Source: Bacillota bacterium (GTDB lineage Bacteria > Bacillota > Clostridia > Eubacteriales > Eubacteriaceae). From it: 32,856 nucleotides of DNA. The position numbers and the translations under genes are program-made. Of this stretch, positions 7,308-16,400 are shown piece after piece (position 1 is the first letter of the stretch; each line of letters begins with the position of its first letter). The notes beneath the pieces were generated by a model. That model did no database searches and was not told where the DNA came from. It was given only the letters and a program-made list of their open reading frames with translations. The stretch lies in NCBI GenBank assembly GCA_018903255.1, contig JAHIQT010000160.1:1-32856 (forward strand). The letters are read 5' to 3'.

Positions 7308-8645
7308 ATGGCTAAGTTTTTAGTAATGCCCAAGCTCGGATTGACGATGACTGAAGGGAATATTGCCAATTGGCGAAAAAAAGAAGGCGATAGCGTCGCG
7401 ATGGGTGAAATTATTTTCGATGTGGAAACCGATAAAATAACTAAAGAGTTTGAATCACCGGGAGAAGGAGTCATTAAAAAGATATTGGTAACCGAGGGCA
7501 CCGTCGAGGTGCTAAAGCCGATTGCCATTATCGGAAAAGCTGATGAAGATATTTCAGCCCTGCTGGCTGAAGCGGAAAAGGCCGGCGACAGCCCTGCTGC
7601 TGAAGTTAAGCCAGCATCAGAGCCGGATCAGGTCGCCGCAGCATCATCCAGTAGGGGCGATTATCAATCGCCCGCACCGGCAGTCGGTGGGCGGGTTAAA
7701 GCGTCTGCCCGAACCAAGAAAATCGCCGCCGACCTAAACATTGACATTTCCCAGGTAACCGGCACTGGTCCGCAGGGAGCCATTACCGAAAAAGATGTCG
7801 CCGAGTTTGCCGAAAAGGCAAAAACCGTGCAGCCGAAAATTTCCCCGACAGCCGGAGTGGTTGCCGCCGGTTTGGGCGTCGATCCCGGTCAGATTAATAA
7901 GGATGGCCGGATTATGAAGGCTGATGTGCTGGCTTTTAAACAAAATGCCGATTTCCTTAAATATGCCGATCCCCAGGAATTCACCAAGCCGATGTCAGCA
8001 ATGCGAAAAATTATTGCCAGTCGGATGTCAGCCAGTCAGGAAACCTCGGCCACCGTTAACTACAACCAGCGGGTCGATACGACGGCCATGAAACAGCTTA
8101 GAGAAGAATTAAAAGGCACTGCAAAAATAACCTATACCGACATTCTGGTGAAGATATTATCGCGGGCGCTGTTGGAGTTTCCACTTTTAAATAGCTCAAT
8201 TGTCGGCACCGACATTGTCACCCGAAATTATGTCAATATGGGTGTAGCGGTAGCCCTGCCAGATGGACTGATTGTACCGGTGGTCAAATTTGTTAATAAA
8301 TTAGATCTGGGTCAGATTTCGGCAGAAATCAAAGCCTTAGCGGAAAAAGCCCGAAACAATGAACTGGAAACCGATCAAATAAGCGGAGGAACCTTTACCC
8401 TGACCAATATTGGGATGTTTGGGATGGAATCCTTCACGCCGATTATCAATCAGCCGGAGGTTGCCATATTGGGCGTTAATACGATCATCGATACGCCGAT
8501 GGTGGTGGACGGCCAGGTGGTCATTAAACCGATGATGAACCTCAGTTTGACCGCTGATCATCGGGTGGTTGATGGTTCGGTAGCGGCTGCCTTTGTGGCC
8601 AGACTCAAAGAGCTGATTGAAAAACCCGGATTGTTGTTATTGTAA
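7308..8645 (+). CDS. acoC: dihydrolipoamide acetyltransferase (E2) of acetoin dehydrogenase
   Basis: Lipoyl domain (ETDKITKEFESPGEG), subunit-binding domain, catalytic domain ending LSLTADHRVVDGSVAAAFVARLKELIE. Confidence 0.88.
   Translation: MAKFLVMPKLGLTMTEGNIANWRKKEGDSVAMGEIIFDVETDKITKEFESPGEGVIKKILVTEGTVEVLKPIAIIGKADEDISALLAEAEKAGDSPAAEVKPASEPDQVAAASSSRGDYQSPAPAVGGRVKASARTKKIAADLNIDISQVTGTGPQGAITEKDVAEFAEKAKTVQPKISPTAGVVAAGLGVDPGQINKDGRIMKADVLAFKQNADFLKYADPQEFTKPMSAMRKIIASRMSASQETSATVNYNQRVDTTAMKQLREELKGTAKITYTDILVKILSRALLEFPLLNSSIVGTDIVTRNYVNMGVAVALPDGLIVPVVKFVNKLDLGQISAEIKALAEKARNNELETDQISGGTFTLTNIGMFGMESFTPIINQPEVAILGVNTIIDTPMVVDGQVVIKPMMNLSLTADHRVVDGSVAAAFVARLKELIEKPGLLLL
7651..7678. 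repeat. short palindromic repeat inside acoC coding sequence
   Basis: GTAGGGGCGATT-ATC-AATCGCCCGCACC; encodes in-frame SRGDYQSPAP in an interdomain linker. Confidence 0.6.
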
Positions 8646-8658
8646 TGGAGGCGAAACG

Positions 8659-10062
8659 ATGAAGATTGTAATTTTAGGAGGCGGTCCGGGCGGCTATGTA
8701 GCAGCCATCCGGGCGGCTCAGTTAGGCGCTGAGGTAACCCTGGTTGAAAACAAATTTCTCGGTGGAACTTGCCTCAATGTCGGCTGTATTCCCACCAAGG
8801 TGCTGCTCCATACCACCGAACTGATTGATGCGCTGGAAAATGATGCTAAAGAACTGGGCATTACAATTTCTGGCTATGAAGCTGACTGGACAAAACTCCA
8901 GAAAAGAAAAAACAAAATTATTAAAAAATTGGTTGGCGGTGTCAATGGTTTATTAAAAAATAACAGCGTTACCAAAATAATGGGTACCGGTGTTTTTGTT
9001 AACAACCATCAAATTAAAGTGATCACTGAAAATCAAGACGCATCGGGCACCGCAGCAACACTGATCGATTTTGATTTTGCGATCATTGCCAGCGGTTCAA
9101 CCCCGGTGATTCCGCCGATACCGGGCTCTAATCATCCGGATGTGATTACCAGTGATACGGCGCTGTCATTGGAAGCTGTTCCCAAAAGTATGTGTATCAT
9201 TGGCGGTGGCGTTATCGGTTGTGAATTTGCCAGCGTCTACAATGCTTTTGGTTGCAAGGTCACGATCATTGAAATGTTACCAGAGATTGTTGCCAATATG
9301 GATCAGGACATTGTCAAGCCGCTAAAAGACAAATTAATTAAAGATGGCGTCGAAATCTTTACCAACACCAGGGTCGAATCAATCCAGGAAGACCCCCAAG
9401 GTCTAGCGGTCACGACCAGTTCAAAAGCGGGCGAAAGAATTATTACTGCTCAAAAAGTGCTGCTTTCGGTCGGTCGAAAACCAGTGATTGATAGCTTAGA
9501 ACTCAATCAGGTCGGCCTTGAAACCGTAAGCGGAGCGATTAAAGTCAACCACAAAATGCAGACCAATGTCCCAAACATCTATGCAGTCGGTGATTGCAAT
9601 GGTGGGGTGATGCTGGCCCATGTGGCATCGGCTGAAGGGATCTTTGCGGTTGAGACGATTTTCGGGAAGCGATCCCAAATTGATTTTAAAACGATCCCCT
9701 ATTGTGTCTATACCAAACCGGAACTGGCCAGTGTCGGGCTCACCGAGGCTCAGGCCAGGGAAGCTGGCTATCAAGTAAAGGTCGGTAATTTTCCAGTCGC
9801 GATCAATGGTAAAGCGATGATCATGGGCGAAACCACCGGAGTGGTCAAATACGTAACCGATGCGGCCACCGGCGAAATCCTGGGACTGCACATGGCCGGA
9901 CCAAGAGCCACCGATCTGATTGTCGAAGGAGCCCTGGCGATTCGCCTGGAAGCGACCGTAGACGAACTGATGTCGACCATCCATGCCCACCCGACCGTCG
10001 GCGAAGCCCTAATGGAAGCCGCCCATGCTGTCAAAGGCGAAGCGATTCATATGATGAGATAA
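8659..10062 (+). CDS. acoL: dihydrolipoamide dehydrogenase (E3)
   Basis: MKIVILGGGPGGYVAAIRAAQLGA, redox-active GGTCLNVGCIPTK, C-terminal HAHPTVGEALMEAAHAV; start at 8659 after GGAGG. Confidence 0.88.
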   Translation: MKIVILGGGPGGYVAAIRAAQLGAEVTLVENKFLGGTCLNVGCIPTKVLLHTTELIDALENDAKELGITISGYEADWTKLQKRKNKIIKKLVGGVNGLLKNNSVTKIMGTGVFVNNHQIKVITENQDASGTAATLIDFDFAIIASGSTPVIPPIPGSNHPDVITSDTALSLEAVPKSMCIIGGGVIGCEFASVYNAFGCKVTIIEMLPEIVANMDQDIVKPLKDKLIKDGVEIFTNTRVESIQEDPQGLAVTTSSKAGERIITAQKVLLSVGRKPVIDSLELNQVGLETVSGAIKVNHKMQTNVPNIYAVGDCNGGVMLAHVASAEGIFAVETIFGKRSQIDFKTIPYCVYTKPELASVGLTEAQAREAGYQVKVGNFPVAINGKAMIMGETTGVVKYVTDAATGEILGLHMAGPRATDLIVEGALAIRLEATVDELMSTIHAHPTVGEALMEAAHAVKGEAIHMMR

Positions 10063-10236
10063 GTAGGACAGCAAAGAGAAGTTGATCACACTCAAAAAAG
10101 CGTGCGATTGACTTCTTTTCGCTTTTCTTGGAATTTTAAGGTTAATAACCGATACAGGAGGTATATACTTAAGTATAAAGATTTTACCTATTATATAAAT
10201 CAGCCCTGTGAAACGATTTGATTAACAGATAACGCA

Positions 10237-10426
10237 GTACCGACAATTGTTACATCATGTTGTTTGCATCGGGGCGAACAGGTCTTAGACCTGTACGATC
10301 CTGCGCGAAGGCAACGAGCCAATCACAAGCTTCGCTTGTAGTTGGCGACTGCCCGCGACTTACACGAAAGAAGCGTAGCGAATTTCGTGTAGCGCAGCAA
10401 ACAACAGATTAACAATTGGTCGGTAC
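10237..10426 (-). repeat. structured inverted-terminus repeat, copy 2 (190 bp), inverted relative to copy 1
   Basis: GTACCGACAATTGTTACATC...GATTAACAATTGGTCGGTAC; reverse complement aligns to 6044-6233 throughout. Confidence 0.88.
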
Positions 10427-10496
10427 GGAAGATTAGTGACACTGTTAGGCTGCACGCTTCGTAATAGGTTTAAATCACGAAAGGATTTGTGAATCA

Positions 10497-13400
10497 ATGG
10501 ACGCTTATTTAAATTTATTAATCCAGGGCACGGTACTGATTGGCTGTACCCTGCTTTTGTTGTGGATTTTTTTGATGAAATCGGGGAAATCACCGCGACT
10601 TAACATGCGTGATGCATCCCTTTCAAGTGAAGAATTAGAAGGTCATGCCAAGAGAATTGCCATCGAGCATGCCATATCGATCAAAAAAAGAGCAAAACAA
10701 TCGCCAATTGTCAGGATGAACGAAAACTATCGTTTTATTTTGAATGTCTATCAGGATCTCAGCGAAGATCTCCAAAAAAAGATAGCGGTACCACCGGCTT
10801 CAGAGTGGCTGCTTGATAATTTCTATATCATTGAAAAACAGGTCAAAGGCATGCGACGGGACGTAAAAAAATCCAATTACGATCGCTTGCCGCTGCTTAA
10901 GTCAGGGCCACTCAAGGGACAGATCCGTATTTTTGCAGTGGCGGTAGAACTGGTATCCCATACCGATGGTCAGATTGATGAAAAAATATTGACTGACTAT
11001 TTAAAGGCCTACCAGTCACATGCCGTTCTATTTGATCGTGAAATCGTAGCGCTACCGATGATGGTCAGCCTGGCACTGATTGAAAACATCCGGGTACTCT
11101 GTGAAGAAATAAAAACAACCCGCGGTCAATGGCAAAAAGCTGATAAAATATTTACCAAATGGCTGGAAAACGAAGCCAATGATTCACAGAAAACGTTCAA
11201 ACTTTTTGAAGACAATCTCCAAAGCCTGGACGAAGCCAACCCCTCCTTTGTCGAGCATTTGTTTTATCGCTTGAGACGTTCTGGCCGCAGCTATGTGGAA
11301 GTGCTTAAGGTGATGGATGAAAACTTAAATAAACTGGGGGCCACCACCGAGCAAATCACCAATAAAGAACATGGGGCTCAAGCTGTCAATACCATTTCGA
11401 TGGGAAATACGATCACCAGTATTCATTTTTTTTCATCCCTGGACTGGTCCGAGCTCTTTGAATCAGTGAGTATGGTCGAGCAGATCTTAAAACAGGATCC
11501 CGATGGCACCTATCCGCTGATGGATATTGCCACCCGGAATCACTATCGAACCAAAGTCGAAGAATTGGCACTGGGCTTTGGGGTATCAGAAATTTATCTG
11601 GCTAAAGAGGTGGTTGAGTTTGCCAAAGCTGCCTATACTGGTCGCTATCAAAATCAGTTAGAAGATCCGGCCGTCCAAAAAACCTGGCATGTCGGCTATT
11701 ACCTGATTGATAAGGGTCTTAAAAGCCTTGAGAATAAAGAAAAAAAGATTAACAGCTTTAGACCAAAGGCAGATAGCGTCGGGATAAAAAACCCAGGCGT
11801 GCTTTATTTGGGTGCGATGGCTGTCATTACGCTGCTCTTTTTATTGGTGGCAGTCCGTTACTCCAATTTTACGGCTCCCTCACAGCTGCTGCTGTTCTCG
11901 GTTCTAGCCATCGTTGCGGTGCTGATCCCGGCATCAGAAATTGCCGTATCGGCAGTCAACTGGATTGTTTGTAACGCCCTGAAACCGGCTTTTTTTCCAC
12001 GACTTCAATTAAAAAGGGGAATTCCCGAAAGCATGAGCACGATCGTCGCAGTGCCAACCCTGCTTTCTGATCAAAAGCGGGTGACAGAGTTGCTGGCCAG
12101 TCTGGAAAGCCATTATCTTTCTAACCGCGAAGAGCATCTTTACTTTGCCTTAGTCGGTGCCTTTAGTGACGCTGATAAAGCAGCGATGATTGATGATCCG
12201 GCGATCATCGAAACCGCCCTGGCCGGCATTAAGAATCTTAATTTAAAGTATGCCCCGGATACTACCGATAAGTTTTATTTTTTCCATCGTGACAGCCAAT
12301 ATAACGAAAAGAATGACAAGTGGTTTGGATGGGAACGAAAAAGAGGCGCTTTGATGGAATTCAACGACCTGATTCTCGGCGCTACCGATACCAGCTTTAG
12401 CTATGCGTCTGCTAAAAAACCGCCCTTTGACCATATCAAGTATGTGATCACCCTGGACAGCGATACAATTCTGCCGATGGGAATGGCCAAAAAAATGATC
12501 GCTACCATGGCGCACCCGCTCAACCGACCGGTAATCGACAAAAGCCGTGGGGTAGTGGTGGAAGGCTATGGCTTGATGCAGCCACGAATTGAAGTCGAGA
12601 ACGAAAGCTCAAACAAATCACTTTTTTCCCGGATCTTCACCGGTCAGGAAGGGATTGATCCCTATGCCACCGCAATTTCTGACGTTTATCAGGATCTTTT
12701 TGGCGAAGGGATATTTGTTGGTAAGGGCATTTATGATCTTGCTGTATTCCAGAGCATCATGCGCGATGCCATCCCCGACAACACCATTCTTAGTCATGAT
12801 CTGTTGGAGGGTTCTTATGTCCGCACCGGCCTGGTCACCGATCTTAAGCTGGTCGATTCCTACCCCTCGAAATACAATTCATTTTCAGCTCGACTACACC
12901 GCTGGGTTCGTGGTGACTGGCAATTGCTGCCGATTCTATTTCACAAAATTTTCGACCGCCGTCACGAAAAAATATTTAATCCGCTTTCGCGGCTGTCCAA
13001 ATGGAAAATGATCGATAATTTGAGAAGAAGTCTGGTGCCGCCGGCACTGATGTTACTGATCTTTATGAGCTTTTCAATTCTTCCTGGAAATGTTTTTTTC
13101 TGGCTGGGTTTTTTCCTGCTGCCGCAGATATTCCCGCTGTTGATGGGGGTGATCGGTTTTCTTGTTTCAGCGCGGATTGGCAACGACCGGATCAAACGCT
13201 ATATGCCGGTGATGTTCGGCCTCAAAGCAGTACTGCTGCAATTTTTGCTGGTGCTGATCTTTTTACCCTATCAGGCCTGGCTGATGAGCCATGCGATTAT
13301 GGTAACCCTGACCCGGGTGTTTATTACCAAGAAAAACCTGCTAGAATGGGTAACTGCCGATGATACCGAGAAATTTCAGAAAAATTCACTGATCGCCTAT

Positions 13401-16400
13401 CTTTTTACGATGAAGGCGGCGCTACTTCAGGCACCAATACCCGTCATCCTGGCGCTGCTTTTTAAACCCGAAGCACTGCCACTCGGCCTGCTGTTTTTTG
13501 CCATCTGGGTCAGTGGTCCGGTGATCGCCTGGTTTATCAGCCGGGATCAGCCGCAAAAGGTGCTGCTGCTATCGGCTAGCGATGCCCTTTTCCTGGGTCG
13601 GATTACCCGCAAAACCTGGCGCTATTTTGAAGACTTTGCCAATGCCAAAAGTCATTATCTGATTCCCGACAATTATCAGGCCGACCCACCCCGAGGTCTT
13701 GCCCAGCGGACATCACCGACCAATATCGGGCTGGGTCTGCTGGCGCCACTGACAGCCAGAGACTTTGGCTATATCAGTACTGGGCGGATGATTGAAGTGA
13801 TTGATAAAACCCTTCAGACCATCGAATCGATGGAAAAATGGCAGGGTCATCTGCTTAACTGGTATGATACCCTGACCCTGAAACCGCTGCGACCGGCCTA
13901 TGTTTCAACGGTCGACAGCGGCAACTTTCTCTGCTACCTGGTGACCTTAAACCAGGGACTTAAGGACTACCTCAACAGTCCCCTGATTGATCCCCGCTTT
14001 GTAAGTGGAATCCGCGATACCCTCCAGTGTGTCGGAAAAAGCGATTACCCTGTCTACAGTATGATTTTACCAGTTGATCCCGCCGCTGACAAAAAAACGC
14101 TCGACTTAATGGCATGGCATCAGACCCTCGAGACCCTGATAAAGACAGAAACGCTGGCGGAACTCGCTGAAGGGGTCTGGAAGACAAAAACGATCGAGAT
14201 GATTAGCCTGTTCAGAAATGAAATGACTCGCTTTTTGCCGGGCATCGATTTGCTTAAAAAAATGCCGGACGGCTTGATTCGTGCGGCCAAAAAAGAAGCG
14301 GCTGATGAGGCCGTCTTTGCAGATCTTAAAAATCTCGAGAACTCCTTAATCAGTAATGATGATGTGCTTGATTTACCGCAGACCCATCAGCAAACCGCCG
14401 CCATTGCCGATCGACTGGCAGCGGCGGTCAGGAAATGGGATCAGGATGATTACCGTGATCTGCTGGCATGGCTGGCAGAAAGCAGTCGAGCCCTAAATAC
14501 GGCTGCGACAGCCTGCCGCAATTTTGTCGACCAGTACAGCCGGCTGATCGATCGGATCGATGTCCTGATCGATACGATGGAATTCTTGCCGCTCTATGAT
14601 CAGAAAAAAGAACTGTTTAGTATCGGCTTTAATCTCGAAGACAACAAGCTGACCAATTCATTTTATGATCTGCTGGCCTCAGAGGCCCGTCAAACCAGCT
14701 ATATCTGTATTGCCAAGGGTAAGATCCCGGCTTCGCACTGGTTTAAACTGGGGCGGGCACTGACGACTGTGGATCATTACAAAGGATTGATCTCCTGGAC
14801 CGGTACGATGTTTGAATATTTAATGCCACTGCTGATTATGAAAAGCTATCAGAATACCCTGCTCGACGAAACCTATTCCTTCGTGATTAAAAGTCAGAAG
14901 AAATACGGTAATCAGCGGGAAATGCCCTGGGGCACATCCGAATCGGGCTATCACGCCATGGATAAACACCACGATTACAAATACAAGGCCATTGGGGTGC
15001 CCTGGTTGGGACTTAAGCGGGGCTTGATTGAAGATGCCGTGACTGCCCCCTATGCCACCTTCCTGGCGCTGATGGTTGACCCGGAAGCGGCCATTAAGAA
15101 TATAAAACGGCTCAAGGATGACGGTCTCGAAGGCCCCTACGGATTTTATGAAGCAGCCGACTATACCCCCGAACGGCTGGGTTTTGAAACAAAGCGGGCA
15201 GTCGTAAAAAGTTTTATGGCTCATCATCAGGGGATGAGTTTAATGGCACTCAATAACTGTATCAATGACAATATCATGCAGACCCGTTTTCATGAAGATC
15301 CTGAAATCCATGCGGCCAGATTACTGCTGCAGGAAAAAGTTTCTTCAGACTTGATCTTTACCAAGGGTAGCAAGGAAAAACTGCTGCCTTACAAGGGCAA
15401 GATCACCAAAGAGAAAAGTGCGGTACGACGCTTTACAAAACCCAACACCATGCTACCCAAAGCCCATATCCTTTCTAACGGCAATTATTCGGTGATGATT
15501 ACGGATCGCGGAACCGGCTACAGCAAAAGCAAAATGGCCGCCGTCACACGGTGGCGTGAAGACCGCACCCTCGATCAATACGGGATGTTTTTCTACTTAA
15601 AAAATTTAACCAATAAGGCCATCTGGTCGGCTACCGCAGCACCGCTTAATCAAAAACCGGATCAGTATGAGGTCGTTTTTACCGCTGACAAAGCCACCTT
15701 TAAGCGCACCGATGGTGACATTGAAACGAAAACCGAGATCGTCGTGGCATCGGGTGACAACGTCGAAATCAGACGAGTCAGCTTAAAAAACAACGGCAAA
15801 AAATCCTGTAGCCTGGAATTGACCAGCTATTTTGAACTGGTCATGGCAACGCAAGCCAGCGATATTGCCCATCCAGCTTTTGGTAATCTTTTTATCGAAA
15901 CCGAAATCGATCATCGCAGGAAATGCCTGATTGCCAACCGGCGACCCCGATCAGATAGTGACAAAGGGATGTGGTTGGCCAATGCGGTTGTCAGCAAAGG
16001 CAATATCGCCGACGAGATTCAGTACGAAACCGATCGGATGCAGTTTATTGGCCGGGGCAACAACCCCCAAAATCCGGTCGTCATCAATCAGGATAAACCG
16101 CTGTCAAGCACCAGTGGACCGGTGCTTGATCCGGTCATGAGTACCCGGGTCAAGGTGACCATCGAGGCTGGTAAAAGCGCCCAGTTTTCCTTTGTCACCG
16201 GCTTTTGCGAAAGCAAAGAATCAATCCTTCATCTGATTGATAAATATGAAACCGTAAGTGCGGTCGAAGGTGCTTTCAAACTGGCCTTAACAAGGAGTCA
16301 GGTGGAATCCCGATACCTCAATTTAGATACCGACGAGTCTGAGCTTTATCAGGATATGATCTCCCATCTTGTTTTTTTAAGCCCGACAAAGCGGAGCAGT

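Noticed and set aside
6044-10426. Composite transposon carrying acoX-acoC-acoL
   Set aside because: Bracketing repeats carry no transposase and no target duplication was found at the outer ends; kept only as an inversion/mobility hypothesis.
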